Shown here: positions 25,630-36,275 of the stretch, in pieces
How positions within the stretch are numbered: the first letter of the stretch is position 1
Layout: every line of letters begins with the position of its first letter
Origin: Diaminobutyricimonas sp. LJ205
GTDB taxonomy: Bacteria; Actinomycetota; Actinomycetes; Actinomycetales; Microbacteriaceae
Direction: 5' to 3'
NCBI RefSeq assembly: GCF_009755725.1
Contig: NZ_CP046619.1
Location: 186,001 to 250,000 of the forward strand
DNA length: 64,000 bases
Notes under the pieces: generated by a model
What the model was told of the DNA's origin: nothing
Database searches by the model: none
The model's input: only the letters and a program-made list of their open reading frames with translations
Translations under genes and position numbers: made by a program

Positions 25630-26454
25630 ATGAATGGTGCGCTCAAAGTCGAGCCAGGTTTCTCGCTCGCGGACATTGATCCCGGATCGACTCCGGGCTT
25701 CGACGGTGACAAGGCGGCTGGTGAGCAGGAGCTGAAGGATGGCACCGCCGAACTCGCCCAGTTGCAGGAGATGCTCTTTGCCGAGAGCCGCAGCGGTGGC
25801 ACTCGCCGGGTGCTGCTGGTGCTGCAGGGCATGGACACCGCCGGCAAGGGCGGCATCATGCGGCACGTCGTTGGGGCGGTCGACCCGCAAGGCATCGACC
25901 ACTACGCGTTCAAGGCGCCGAGCGACGAGGAGAAGAAGCACGACTTCCTCTGGCGGATCAAGCGGCAACTTCCGGGGCCGGGCATGATCGGCGTCTTCGA
26001 CCGCTCGCACTACGAGGACGTGCTGATCCATCGCGTGCGACAGCTAACCCCGCTTCACGAGATCGAGCAGCGCTACGACCTGATCAACGCGTTCGAGTCG
26101 AAGGTTGCGGCATCCGAGACCAGGATCGTGAAGGTCATGCTGCACATCAGCGCCGACCAGCAGAAGAAACGCCTGAAGCAGCGGCTGGACAATCCGGACA
26201 AGCACTGGAAGTACAACCCGGGCGACGTCGACGAGCGGCTGTTGTGGGACGACTACCAGCAGGCGTACCAGACCGCGCTCGAGCGCACCTCGACCGACAC
26301 CGCGCCGTGGTACGTGGTTCCCGCGGATCACAAGTGGTACGCGCGCCTGGCTGTGCAGAACCTCCTGCTGGATGCGCTGCGCCAACTCGACCTCGACTGG
26401 CCCAAAGCCACCTTCAACGTACAAGCAGAGAAGGCGAGGCTCGCGGCGTCGTAA
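25630..26454 (+). CDS. PPK2-family polyphosphate kinase/phosphotransferase
   Basis: A 274-residue PPK2-type enzyme that transfers phosphate between polyphosphate and nucleotides. The Walker A motif is GMDTAGKGG (about residues 67-75), the Walker B/lid region is FDRSHYEDVL, and the C-terminal WYVVPADHKWYARLAV is conserved. Length and single domain fit the class acting on nucleoside mono- or diphosphates; direction and nucleotide cannot be set from sequence. The ATG follows a TAGCAT box (25618-25623) by six bases, a leaderless start. No functional link to menD or menF on either side. Confidence 0.9.
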   Translation: MNGALKVEPGFSLADIDPGSTPGFDGDKAAGEQELKDGTAELAQLQEMLFAESRSGGTRRVLLVLQGMDTAGKGGIMRHVVGAVDPQGIDHYAFKAPSDEEKKHDFLWRIKRQLPGPGMIGVFDRSHYEDVLIHRVRQLTPLHEIEQRYDLINAFESKVAASETRIVKVMLHISADQQKKRLKQRLDNPDKHWKYNPGDVDERLLWDDYQQAYQTALERTSTDTAPWYVVPADHKWYARLAVQNLLLDALRQLDLDWPKATFNVQAEKARLAAS

Positions 26455-26611
26455 CGGGAACCAGCTACGTGCGCGAGCGTCGCTAATCGAGGACGTCCTG
26501 CACCACGCCGCACAGAACAGCCAGTTCACCCGGCCTGTGCCGTAGATCCTTGGTTAGGAACAGCGGCAGGCCCGCTCGGGCGCTCCGGGCGACGGGGGTA
26601 CGCGATTCCCA

Positions 26612-26696
26612 CGCACTCCGCAGGACTTTCTGATGACACTCCGGCGCGCGAACCCGAACACGCCGAGTTCGCGCGAACAACTCCTGCGGAACGCAG
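26612..26696. repeat. Inverted-repeat element with CCGCAGGACTTT arm
   Basis: The left arm CGCACTCCGCAGGACTTTCT faces a right arm ACTCCTGCGGAACGCAG. The same arms, better paired, recur at 53777-53858, including the following TGATGAC/TGCTGAC. It occupies the gap 26455-26841, which has no credible gene. Confidence 0.6.
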
Positions 26697-26700
26697 GTAG

Positions 26701-26740
26701 CCCCGCGAACAACAGAGCCGCAATCGGATGGTTCGCGGGG
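26701..26740. repeat. 10-bp perfect inverted repeat
   Basis: CCCCGCGAAC (26701-26710) and GTTCGCGGGG (26731-26740) enclose 20 bases, next to the stronger hairpin at 26751-26795. Confidence 0.55.
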
Positions 26741-26750
26741 TGTCGAGTTA

Positions 26751-26795
26751 TGAGTGGCTGAGACGGCCACGCTTTTCGGCCGTCTCAGCCACTCA
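26751..26795. terminator. 18-bp perfect hairpin between convergent ppk2 and menF
   Basis: Arms 26751-26768 and 26778-26795 are exact complements with a 9-base loop. The position between the 3' ends of two convergent genes fits a two-way terminator. Confidence 0.75.
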
Positions 26796-26841
26796 TTGTT
26801 TGAGCTGAGGAGCGAACTATCCGATGGAGGCGGGTCTGGAC

Positions 26842-28074
26842 CTACGCGAACGCCTCGACGATCGGCCGGAACTTCATTCGCGTCTCGGCGAGTTCGACCT
26901 CGGGGTCGGAGTCGGCGACGATGCCCGCGCCGGCGTAAGCCCGCACCGTCCCGTCACCGAACACCTGCGCGCCGCGCAACGCGATCGCCCACTCGCCGTC
27001 GCCGTCAGCGCCCACCCAGCCCACCGGTCCGGCGTACCGGCCGCGGTCGAACGGTTCGAGCTCTTCGATGACCGACAGTGCCGCCGGGGTCGGCGTGCCC
27101 GCGACCGCCGCGGTCGGATGCAGCGCCTGCAGGAGATCCAGTGAGGTGGCGCCGCCGCTGAGCTTGCCCTCGACGTCGGTGGCCAGGTGCCACAGGTTCG
27201 GCAGCTTCAGGGTGTACGGCACCTCGTCGCTGGTCACCGCCCGGCTGTGCGGTGCGAGCGAGCGCAGCACACTCTGCACCGCGAACCGGTGCTCATCCAG
27301 ATCCTTGGTGGACGTGGCCAGTGCCGCCGCGGCATCCTCATCGCTGGCCTCATCGATGCCGCGTGCGGTGCTGCCGGCGAGCACCCGGGCGCTGACCGTG
27401 CCGTCCTGAACGCGGACGAGTGTCTCCGGGCTGGAGCCGATCAGGCCGTCGACGGCGTAAGTGTGCGTATCCGGGTACCCGAGGGCCAGGGCGGCGAGCA
27501 CCCGGCGCAGGTCCGCGCCCGGCGGAAGCGTGCCGATCAGGTCGCGGGCGAGCACGACCTTGCTCACCTCGTGCCGGTCGATGCGGCCGACCGCCTCGGA
27601 CACCAAGGTGGCGTAACCCTCGCCTGACAGCTCGCCGTCCGCGAACCGCACCTCGTATTCGTGGCCCCACGGACGCGCCTCGGGAATCGGCGCATCGCTG
27701 TCGACCCGGGTGACCCAGCAGACCCCGTCCCGCCGGCCGATCACCATCGAAGGCACGATCAGCACGCTTCGCGCGTCTGAGTGATCGCTGAAGCTGAAGG
27801 CGCCGAGCGCAATCAGCCCGCTGCCGGGCAGCCCCACCGGGTCGGTGACATCGGCGGCCAGGGCGACGGCCTTCCACGCGGCGGCGGCCTGCGCCATCCG
27901 ATCCGGCCCGCTGAACTCCAGTCGCAGTGCTTCGCCGATGCCGACGACGCCCTGGCGGCGGCGCATGAAGACGAGCGGATGCTGCGGGTCCACCCGCGGA
28001 ATCATCGGGGTGATGTCGGTGATCGTTTCGGACACCACAGTCAACGCGGGTGCTGGGGTGCTCGGGTCGCTCAC
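26842..28074 (-). CDS. menF: Isochorismate synthase
   Basis: A 410-residue chorismate-binding enzyme that makes isochorismate, the first committed step toward menaquinone. GSTARGIDEASDEDAAAALA, LHPTAAVAGTPT and AYAGAGIVADSDPEVELAET are the conserved C-terminal motifs of isochorismate synthases. The start is a GTG at 28074; a TACGCT box (28086-28081) six bases before it indicates a leaderless transcript. It is divergent from menG with 58 bases between the starts. A siderophore-type isochorismate synthase is the alternative, but no siderophore genes are near. Confidence 0.92.
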   Translation of the reverse strand: MSDPSTPAPALTVVSETITDITPMIPRVDPQHPLVFMRRRQGVVGIGEALRLEFSGPDRMAQAAAAWKAVALAADVTDPVGLPGSGLIALGAFSFSDHSDARSVLIVPSMVIGRRDGVCWVTRVDSDAPIPEARPWGHEYEVRFADGELSGEGYATLVSEAVGRIDRHEVSKVVLARDLIGTLPPGADLRRVLAALALGYPDTHTYAVDGLIGSSPETLVRVQDGTVSARVLAGSTARGIDEASDEDAAAALATSTKDLDEHRFAVQSVLRSLAPHSRAVTSDEVPYTLKLPNLWHLATDVEGKLSGGATSLDLLQALHPTAAVAGTPTPAALSVIEELEPFDRGRYAGPVGWVGADGDGEWAIALRGAQVFGDGTVRAYAGAGIVADSDPEVELAETRMKFRPIVEAFA

Positions 28075-28119
28075 CCGTCCAGCGTAGCCGGGGCAGAAAC
28101 GCCGCCCAGATTAGCCAAG

Positions 28120-28125
28120 TAGCAT
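28120..28125 (+). promoter_or_regulatory. -10 box (TAGCAT) of a leaderless menG transcript
   Basis: TAGCAT, seven bases, then the GTG at 28133. The T of this box overlaps an ATG at 28124, which would therefore not be in the mRNA. Confidence 0.5.
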
Positions 28126-28132
28126 GGGACGC

Positions 28133-28909
28133 GTGAGTAGAGCGGACATGAGCAAGGAGCCCTCCGAGGTTGCCAACATGTTCGACGATGTCGCCCACCG
28201 CTATGACCGCACCAACGCGGTGCTCTCCGTCGGCAACGCCGCACTGTGGCGCATCGCCACGGTCAAGGCGATCGACCCGAAACCGGGTGAGCGGGTTCTC
28301 GACATCGCAGCCGGCACCGGAACCAGCGCCGCCGCGATCGCCAAGTCGGGTGCGGATGTCGTTGCTCTCGACTTCTCGCGCGGCATGGTCGACGAAGGCA
28401 AGCGGCGGCATCCCGAGATCGAATTCATCGAGGGCAACGCCGAGGCACTGCCGTTTGCAGACGACACCTTCGACGCCGTGACGATTAGCTTCGGGCTGCG
28501 CAACGTGCAGCATCCGAAAACCGCCCTGGACGAGATGTACCGGGTACTGAAGCCCGGCGGCCGCGTCATCATCTGCGAGTTCAGTAAGCCCCCGGTGGCG
28601 ATCGTGCGGGCGAGCTACACGGCGTACCTGAAGTGGATCATGCCGATGGTCGTGAACGTGACCAGCTCGAATTCGCCCGCCTACGGCTACCTCGCCGAGT
28701 CGATCGCCAACTGGCCAGACCAGGGCACGCTCAGCCAGTGGATCCGCGCAGCAGGATTCACCCGAGTCGCCTATCGCAACCTCACCGTCGGTGTTGTCGC
28801 CCTGCACCGCGGCCGCAAACCGACTGACGCGAAGATTCGCGAGTCAGTCGCCAAGCGCCGCAACGCGCTTCGCACCCCGCCCACCCGGCCCACAGAACAG
28901 GCCACCTGA
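28133..28909 (+). CDS. menG: Demethylmenaquinone methyltransferase
   Basis: A 258-residue UbiE/MenG-type SAM methyltransferase for the last step of menaquinone synthesis. The SAM motif VLDIAAGTGTSA, the post-I region and the family motifs FGLRNV and YRVLKPGGRVIICEFSKP are complete. I place the start at GTG 28133 (MSRADMSKEPSEVANMFD), matching relatives and the TAGCAT promoter box; an ATG at 28124 would fall inside that box. The polyprenyl synthase gene follows after 16 bases. Confidence 0.93.
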   Translation: MSRADMSKEPSEVANMFDDVAHRYDRTNAVLSVGNAALWRIATVKAIDPKPGERVLDIAAGTGTSAAAIAKSGADVVALDFSRGMVDEGKRRHPEIEFIEGNAEALPFADDTFDAVTISFGLRNVQHPKTALDEMYRVLKPGGRVIICEFSKPPVAIVRASYTAYLKWIMPMVVNVTSSNSPAYGYLAESIANWPDQGTLSQWIRAAGFTRVAYRNLTVGVVALHRGRKPTDAKIRESVAKRRNALRTPPTRPTEQAT

Positions 28910-28925
28910 GCAGATCGGCAATCGA

Positions 28926-29987
28926 GTGAACACGAGCGTTCCGCTGGCTCGTCGCAGCAACACCCTGAGCTCTTCGCTCGGACTGGGCGAGAAACTCTTC
29001 GCCTCGAGTCATGAGCGCCGGTTCGCCGACGCCATCGAGAAGGGGCTCGCCGTCGTTGAAGCGGGCCTGCTGGCGGAGATGTCGTTCGCCGACAACCTCG
29101 CCGATGTGACCGCGCGTTACCTGCTCGAGGCCGGCGGCAAGCGCGTGCGCCCGGTGCTCACGCTGCTCACCGCGCAGCTCGGCGACGGCAACACCGATGA
29201 CGTCATCACGGCGGCCAAGGCGATCGAGATCACCCACCTCGCCTCGCTCTACCACGACGACGTCATGGACGACGCTCCCGTGCGCCGGGGAGTCCCCTCG
29301 GCGCAGACCAAGTGGGGCAACTCGGTGGCCATCCTCACGGGTGACCTGCTGTTCGCCCGCGCCAGCAAGCTGGTCGCCTCGCTTGGCTCGAACGCGATCG
29401 ACGTGCAGGCCGACACCTTCGAGCGGCTCTGCCTCGGACAGCTGCACGAGACCATCGGCCCCCAGAATGACGAAGACGCGATCCGGCACTACCTGCAGGT
29501 ACTCGCCGACAAGACGGGGTCGCTGATCGCCGCCGCCGGCCACGTCGGGGTGCTCTACTCGAACGCCCCGCGCGAGTACGTCGAGCCGGTCAAGACTTAC
29601 GGCGAGAAGGTCGGCGTCGCGTTCCAGCTCATCGATGACGTGATCGACCTGGCTCCCAAGGATGACAACACCGGCAAGGACGCCGGCACCGACCTGCGCG
29701 CGGGTGTCTCGACGCTGCCTCTGCTGTATCTGACGGAGCAGGCGAAGACGGATGCCGCGGCCGCGGCACTCCTCGACCGCATCAGCAGCGCGGTGCGGGA
29801 CGGTGACGACGCAGCCGCTGGTGCGGTCATCGCCGAGTTGCGTGAGCACCCGGTCACCCGGCAGACCCTCGACGAGGCACACCGCTGGGCTGACGAGGCA
29901 GTGGCGGCGCTTGAGCCGCTGCCCGAGGGCCCGGTCAAGAAGGCTCTCACCCGATTCGCAGAGGTCATCGTCGAGCGCTCCAGTTGA
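28926..29987 (+). CDS. Polyprenyl diphosphate synthase (menaquinone side chain)
   Basis: A 353-residue trans-prenyltransferase. The first aspartate-rich motif is YHDDVMDDAPVRRG and the second is QLIDDVIDLAPKDDN; GGKRVRP (substrate phosphate binding) precedes them. Location directly after menG suggests it makes the octa- or nonaprenyl tail used by MenA; chain length cannot be judged reliably by eye. The GTG at 28926 is used because family members begin about here; the frame continues upstream inside menG with no similarity. Confidence 0.9.
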   Translation: MNTSVPLARRSNTLSSSLGLGEKLFASSHERRFADAIEKGLAVVEAGLLAEMSFADNLADVTARYLLEAGGKRVRPVLTLLTAQLGDGNTDDVITAAKAIEITHLASLYHDDVMDDAPVRRGVPSAQTKWGNSVAILTGDLLFARASKLVASLGSNAIDVQADTFERLCLGQLHETIGPQNDEDAIRHYLQVLADKTGSLIAAAGHVGVLYSNAPREYVEPVKTYGEKVGVAFQLIDDVIDLAPKDDNTGKDAGTDLRAGVSTLPLLYLTEQAKTDAAAAALLDRISSAVRDGDDAAAGAVIAELREHPVTRQTLDEAHRWADEAVAALEPLPEGPVKKALTRFAEVIVERSS

Positions 29988-30030
29988 GGCATCCGCTCGC
30001 ATTACCCGTTACAACCATGAAGGAAGCACT

Positions 30031-31389
30031 GTGACCAAGCTGAGGCTGGCCATTGTCGGCGCCGGACCCGCAGGCATTTACGCCGCGGACATCCTGCTGA
30101 AGTACGAAAAGCAGTTCGACGTCTCGATCGACCTGTTCGAGCACCTGCCGGCCCCGTATGGACTGGTTCGGTACGGCGTCGCGCCCGACCACCCGCGGAT
30201 CAAGGGCATCATCACCGCCCTGCGTGAGGTGCTCGACCGTGGAGACATCCGGATCTTCGGCAACGTGCTCTACGGCCGCGACATCACCCTCGACGACCTC
30301 AAGCAGCACTACAACGCGGTGATCTTCGCCACCGGAGCGGTGCGCGACGCCGACCTGCGCATCCCCGGCATCGAACTGCCCGGCTCGTATGGCGCCGCCG
30401 AGTTCGTGAACTGGTACGACGGACACCCGGACTTCCCCCGGGAGTGGCAACTGGATGCCTCGAGCGTCGCCGTCATCGGCAACGGCAACGTCGCCCTCGA
30501 CGTCGCCCGGATGCTTGCCAAGCACGCCGATGACCTGCTGCCCACTGAGATTCCGGCGAACGTGTATGACGGGCTCAAGGCTTCGCCGGTCACCGACGTG
30601 CACGTGTTCGGCCGCCGCGGCCCCGCCCAGGTCAAGTTCACGCCGCTCGAGCTGCGCGAGCTCGGCGAACTGCGCGACGTCGACATGATCCTCTACGACG
30701 AAGACTTCGACTACGACGAGGCGTCGAAGACCGCGATCGCCTCCAACAAGCAGGTCATGGTCATCGACCGCGTGCTGCAGCAGTGGCGACAGCGGGAAGT
30801 GGGCCAGGCCAGCCGCCGGCTGCACCTGCACTTCTGGGCGAAGCCGCTCGAGGTCATCGGCAACGGCAAGGTCGAGGGTTTCCGTTTCGAACGCACCGCG
30901 CCGGATGCCCAGGGCGGCATCGTCGGCACCGGTGAGGTGCGCGAACTGCCGATCCAGGCGATCTACCGCGCCGTCGGCTACTTCGGCTCGCCGCTTGACG
31001 GCATCCCGTTCGACGAGCACCGCGGCGTCATCCCGAACCACGAGGGCCAGGTGCTCGACGACGACAACCAGCAGGTGCACGGCGTCTACGCCACCGGCTG
31101 GATCAAGCGCGGCCCGGTCGGCCTGATCGGGCACACCAAGTCCGACGCCATGCAGACCATCCAGCACCTGGTGAACGACCAGGCGAACTGGTGGTCACCC
31201 GCTCACCCGGAGGAGTCGGCGATCGTCGAACTGCTGCACTCCCGCGGCATCGAGTACACCAACCTCGATGGCTGGCACGCGCTCGACGAGCACGAGCGTG
31301 GGCTTGGCGAGCTGGAAGGCCGCGAGCGGATCAAGGTCGTGCCGCGTGACGAGATGGTGCAGATCTCCCGAGGCTCGCTGGTCGACTGA
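30031..31389 (+). CDS. fprA: Ferredoxin/adrenodoxin-type NADP+ reductase (FprA-like)
   Basis: A 452-residue flavoprotein of the adrenodoxin-reductase group, which moves electrons between NADPH and ferredoxins. FAD site IVGAGPAGIYAADILLK at the N terminus, LPAPYGLVRYGVAPDHP, the NADP site VIGNGNVALDVARML and the C-terminal YATGWIKRGPVGLIGHTK are all typical. The GTG at 30031 follows AAGGA by six bases. Partner ferredoxin or P450 genes are not in the window. Confidence 0.9.
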   Translation: MTKLRLAIVGAGPAGIYAADILLKYEKQFDVSIDLFEHLPAPYGLVRYGVAPDHPRIKGIITALREVLDRGDIRIFGNVLYGRDITLDDLKQHYNAVIFATGAVRDADLRIPGIELPGSYGAAEFVNWYDGHPDFPREWQLDASSVAVIGNGNVALDVARMLAKHADDLLPTEIPANVYDGLKASPVTDVHVFGRRGPAQVKFTPLELRELGELRDVDMILYDEDFDYDEASKTAIASNKQVMVIDRVLQQWRQREVGQASRRLHLHFWAKPLEVIGNGKVEGFRFERTAPDAQGGIVGTGEVRELPIQAIYRAVGYFGSPLDGIPFDEHRGVIPNHEGQVLDDDNQQVHGVYATGWIKRGPVGLIGHTKSDAMQTIQHLVNDQANWWSPAHPEESAIVELLHSRGIEYTNLDGWHALDEHERGLGELEGRERIKVVPRDEMVQISRGSLVD

Positions 31390-31403
31390 CCATTCCGGTT
31401 TGA

Positions 31404-31453
31404 GGTGAGTTGCCCACGTCTGTGGGTGTTTCCGCTGGAAGTGGCAACTCACC
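31404..31453. terminator. Hairpin with GTGAGTTGCC arms downstream of fprA
   Basis: GGTGAGTTGCCCAC (31404-31417) pairs with GTGGCAACTCACC (31441-31453) with a single bulged base. It separates fprA from argG. Its TTGCCCAC core resembles the TGCCCAT core of the palindromes after menD. Confidence 0.6.
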
Positions 31454-31501
31454 GGACCTTGCTCGTATGGCCGCGGCATCCGGAATTTCGGATGTCCCTG
31501 A

Positions 31502-32938
<1,437 letters not shown>

Positions 32939-32941
32939 TCG

Positions 32942-33001
32942 CTGCTAGTCGCTGATCGAGCTTGTCGAGATCTCGGCAGGCTCGATCAGCGGGTAGCGGC
33001 T
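32942..33001. terminator. Hairpin terminator between convergent argG and cls
   Basis: CGCTGATCGAGC (32951-32962) and GCTCGATCAGCG (32981-32992) pair perfectly; the stem extends outward to about 18 of 21 pairs. The arms are two inverted copies of the CTGGTCGAGC-type repeat (here TGATCGAGC), showing how repeat copies can make a terminator. Confidence 0.7.
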
Positions 33002-34463
33002 ACTGCAGGCCGGCCGTCAGCCGCGCCAGGTTGTCGAGCACCTGCGTGCGGAACGGCCGCTTCAGCCACTCGTCGAGGGTGAGTTCGCGGCTGTTCTGCC
33101 GATAATCCTCTTCAATCTCACGCATCCGCTCGACGAATTCGCGGCCGCGCACCATCACGGAGATCTCAAGGTTCAGCGTGAACGAGCGCATGTCCATGTT
33201 GCTTGAACCGACGACCGCCACCTCGTCATCAATGGTGAAGTGCTTGCCGTGCAGCACGGTCGGCGACTTGTACAGCCAGATCTTCACGCCCGCGCGCAGC
33301 AGTGCCTCGTAGTAGCTGCGCTGCGCGTGGTAGACGGTGGGCTGGTCGGCCACCTCGCTCGCGAACAGCTGCACGTCGAGGCCGCGCTGCGCGGCAGTGG
33401 TTATCGCGTACAGCATTGACTCGTCCGGCACGAAGTACGGACTGGTGATGATGATCTTCTCCTGCGCGCTGTACAGCAGCGCGTTGAACAGGCGCAGGTT
33501 GTTCTCGCCCTCGAAGCCGGGACCGCTCGGCACGACCTGGCAGTCCAGGGGGACGGATGTCTGCACCTCACGCGCTTCAACGGTCTCGCGCAGCAACAGT
33601 TCGTCGGTCTCGCTGTACCAGTCGGTGACGAACAGGGCGTCGATGCCCGCGACGATCGGACCCTCGAACCGCACCATCAGGTCCTTCCAGTGCAGGCCCC
33701 TTCGCAGGTTCTTCTTCTTGTTGTAACTGGAGTCGATCATGTTCTGCGAGCCGGTGAAGGCGAGCGTGCCGTCGATGACGAGCAGCTTGCGGTGGTTGCG
33801 CAGGTCGGGCCGCTGGTACTTCCACTTCAACGGCTGCACCGGCAGCATGAGCTGCCATTGGATGCCCATCTTCTTCAGCCGGCGGATCGTCTTGCGGTAC
33901 CCCGGGTAGCGCCACGAGGCGACGTGGTCGAGCAGCACCCGCACGGTCACGCCGCGCTTATGCGCGTCCTCCAGTGCGACGAAGAACGGCTCGCTCGTCG
34001 GGTCGAGATTGAGGATGTAGAACTCGGCGTGCACGTAGCGCTCGGCGCGGCCGACGGCATCCGTCATCGCCTTGAGCGATTCGTCGTAGTCCGAAATCAG
34101 CTCCGCGCGGTTGCCACCGACCATGGGCATCGCGCCCAGCGTGCGGTTCATCTCGACGATCGGTTCCAGCCAGGTCGGCCAGGGCGGTTCCATGCTGAGG
34201 CGCTCGATACCCTCGGTGGTTTCGAGGATGTAGGTGTTGATCGCCTCCTGGCGCTCCCGGCGCTTCCTCGGCAGCTTGGTGGAGCCGATCAGCAGGAACA
34301 GCAGGATACCTATGAACGGCAGCAGGAAGATCGCGAGCAGCCACGCGGTGGCGGTTTGCGGCCGACGGTTCCGCGGAACGACGATCAGCGCGACGACACG
34401 AACGGTCAGGTCGATCGCGATCAGCGCCACCCCGATCCAAACGGTGATCGAGGCGGCTTCCAT
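33000..34463 (-). CDS. cls: Cardiolipin synthase
   Basis: A 487-residue phospholipase D-family membrane enzyme that condenses two phosphatidylglycerols to cardiolipin. Two N-terminal helices (about residues 5-25 and 38-58, PLDc_N) precede two HKD motifs: HRKLLVIDGTLAFTGSQN and HGKHFTIDDEVAVVGSSN, both complete. The length matches bacterial Cls (about 480-490). The ATG at 34463 has CAGGAG upstream. Convergent with argG across the hairpin at 32942-33001. Confidence 0.93.
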   Translation of the reverse strand: MEAASITVWIGVALIAIDLTVRVVALIVVPRNRRPQTATAWLLAIFLLPFIGILLFLLIGSTKLPRKRRERQEAINTYILETTEGIERLSMEPPWPTWLEPIVEMNRTLGAMPMVGGNRAELISDYDESLKAMTDAVGRAERYVHAEFYILNLDPTSEPFFVALEDAHKRGVTVRVLLDHVASWRYPGYRKTIRRLKKMGIQWQLMLPVQPLKWKYQRPDLRNHRKLLVIDGTLAFTGSQNMIDSSYNKKKNLRRGLHWKDLMVRFEGPIVAGIDALFVTDWYSETDELLLRETVEAREVQTSVPLDCQVVPSGPGFEGENNLRLFNALLYSAQEKIIITSPYFVPDESMLYAITTAAQRGLDVQLFASEVADQPTVYHAQRSYYEALLRAGVKIWLYKSPTVLHGKHFTIDDEVAVVGSSNMDMRSFTLNLEISVMVRGREFVERMREIEEDYRQNSRELTLDEWLKRPFRTQVLDNLARLTAGLQ

Positions 34464-34513
34464 ACTCCTGAATCTTAGTGATTCTCGGGACCGGAGCCCG
34501 GTTACCGGGCGGG

Positions 34514-35002
34514 TTAGCGGAAGTTCACGAACTGCAGCGCGACATCCAGGTCCTTGCCCTTGAGCAGCGCCATGGTGGCTTGCAGATCGTCGCGGCTCTT
34601 GGACTGCACCCGCAGCTCGTCGCCCTGGATCTGGCTCTTGACGCTCTTCGGGCCCTCATCGCGGATGATCTTCGAGATCTTCTTGGCGTCATCAGAGGCG
34701 ATCCCGTTCTTCAGGTTCACCTCGATGCGGTACTCCTTGCCGCTCGCGTACGGCTCGCCGGCATCCAGCGAACGCAGGCTGATGCCGCGCTTGATGCACT
34801 TCTGCTCGAGCACCTCGAGCACCGCCTTCACGCGCTCCTCGGCACTGGCCTTGAGCAGCAGCTTCTCGCCGCTCCACTCCACGGATGCGCCGACGCCCTT
34901 GAAGTCATACCGCTGCGCGATTTCCTTCTGCGCCTGGTTGACGGCGTTCTCCGCCTCCATCTGGTCGACCTTGCTGACGATGTCGAATGATGAATCTGCC
35001 AT
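34514..35002 (-). CDS. YajQ-family nucleotide-binding protein
   Basis: A 162-residue member of the YajQ/UPF0234 family: two ferredoxin-like subdomains, starting [23 protein letters not shown] and ending FVNFR. Some homologs bind cyclic di-GMP and act as transcription co-factors; others were reported to bind tRNA or GTP. No such partner is seen here. The TAGGCT box six bases before the ATG (35014-35009) suggests a leaderless transcript. A stand-alone gene. Confidence 0.9.
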   Translation of the reverse strand: MADSSFDIVSKVDQMEAENAVNQAQKEIAQRYDFKGVGASVEWSGEKLLLKASAEERVKAVLEVLEQKCIKRGISLRSLDAGEPYASGKEYRIEVNLKNGIASDDAKKISKIIRDEGPKSVKSQIQGDELRVQSKSRDDLQATMALLKGKDLDVALQFVNFR

Positions 35003-35068
35003 GCAGCGAGCCTAGCCAGTTTGGGCAGGGTCAGGGCCGAGGGGCGGTTGGCGTTGCGTCGCCGGGTG

Positions 35069-36094
35069 TCAGTGCCGCCGGGTGTCGGGCCGCGCGGTGC
35101 TCGAGCGCACGATCAGTTCGAACGGCAGCAGTTCGTTCGAGGAGCCGCGCTCCCGCTTACCCGGGTGCAGCTGGTCCATCAGCAGTTCGACGGCGCGGCG
35201 TCCCTGCAGGGCGGGGAACTGCGCCACGGTGGACAGCCCGAAGAAGTCGGCCAGCTCGTGGTCGTCGACGCCGATGATCGAGATGTCATCCGGCACGCTG
35301 AGGCCCATGTCCCTCGCCGCCAGGATCGCCCCGATCGCCATCTCGTCCGAGCCGGCGAACACCGCCGTCGGCCGGTTGCGCGGATTGCCGAGCAGCTGCT
35401 TCGCGGCGCGGTAACCGCCCTGGATGGTGAAGTCGGCGGTCTGGAACAGCTCGGGCTGCACCGGCAGGCCGACCGCCTCGAGCGCGGCTTCGTAACCCAC
35501 CCGGCGGTTGGTCGGCAGGTGGAAGTCGAGTTCGTACTCCTTGTCACCACCGATATGGGCGATTTTCTTGTGCCCCAGCGCGATCAGGTGTTCGGTGGCC
35601 AGTCGGGCGATCTCGACGTCGTCGACACTCAGCGTGCGAACCCCGGGCAACGGCCCGCCGACGCCGACGATGGGCTTGTTGATCGCGAGCAGGCGGCTGA
35701 CTTCCTCGGCGCTGAGTTCGAGGCTGACCGCGATCACCGCATCTACGCGCTTACGCATCAGGAAGTGCTCGAACACGCTGCGGCGTTCTTCGGCGCCGCC
35801 GCCGAGGTTGTACAGGGTGAGGTCGTAGCCGTGGCTGAGCAGCTCCGACTCCGCGCCCTCGAGTACCGAGCTGTAGAACCAGCGGTTGAGGAACGGGATG
35901 ACGATGCCGACGTTTCTCGTCCGTCCGGTGGCGAGGCTCGACGCGTTCGAGGAAGCGACGTAGCCCAGCTCTTCGGCAGCGCGCAGCACTCGCTGGCGGG
36001 TGGCGTCCAGCACCGGGCCGTTGCCGCTCAAGGCGCGGGACACGGTCGCTGTCGAGACACCGGCTAGTTCAGCGACGTCGTTGATTCCGGGCAT
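35069..36094 (-). CDS. LacI-family transcriptional regulator
   Basis: A 341-residue sugar-responsive repressor. The helix-turn-helix INDVAELAGVSTATVSRALS occupies residues 4-23, the hinge follows at about 45-60, and the periplasmic-binding-protein-like effector domain fills the rest. The ATG at 36094 follows AAGGAGGTG by seven bases; the open frame continues far upstream across the tRNA and IMPase region but that is not coding. It is the only LacI gene in the window and so the best local candidate to bind the GCGCTT operators at 40646-40663 and 40752-40769, although it is 4.5 kb from them. Confidence 0.9.
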   Translation of the reverse strand: MPGINDVAELAGVSTATVSRALSGNGPVLDATRQRVLRAAEELGYVASSNASSLATGRTRNVGIVIPFLNRWFYSSVLEGAESELLSHGYDLTLYNLGGGAEERRSVFEHFLMRKRVDAVIAVSLELSAEEVSRLLAINKPIVGVGGPLPGVRTLSVDDVEIARLATEHLIALGHKKIAHIGGDKEYELDFHLPTNRRVGYEAALEAVGLPVQPELFQTADFTIQGGYRAAKQLLGNPRNRPTAVFAGSDEMAIGAILAARDMGLSVPDDISIIGVDDHELADFFGLSTVAQFPALQGRRAVELLMDQLHPGKRERGSSNELLPFELIVRSSTARPDTRRH

Positions 36095-36136
36095 CCGGGC
36101 GCACCTCCTTGGTGTCCCTGATAGTAGTGGGGCTAG

Positions 36137-36176
36137 CCGCTGGTCGAGCCACCCGATTGTCGAGCCCGTCGAGACC
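36137..36176 (+). repeat. Two CTGGTCGAGC-type repeat units
   Basis: Units CCGCTGGTCGAGCC (36137-36150) and TTGTCGAGCCCGTCGAGACC (36157-36176) between the LacI gene and tRNA-Tyr. Confidence 0.7.
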
Positions 36177-36202
36177 CCCGAGCCCGGCGGGGTGGGATGG
36201 TT

Positions 36203-36229
36203 TTGAGCACCCTTGCGGGCTTGTATCAT
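36203..36229 (+). promoter_or_regulatory. Promoter of tRNA-Tyr
   Basis: TTGAGC (36203-36208) and TATCAT (36224-36229), spacer 15 bases, about 45 bases before the tRNA 5' end. The -10 box is good, the spacer short. Confidence 0.45.
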
Positions 36230-36275
36230 TGGTGGGCGCCTTCGATTGATGACTACATTGGTCGAGCGCGCACCT

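Noticed and set aside
28791-28925. Upstream extension of the polyprenyl synthase frame
   Set aside because: It overlaps menG out of frame and lacks similarity to the family; GTG 28926 fits homologs.
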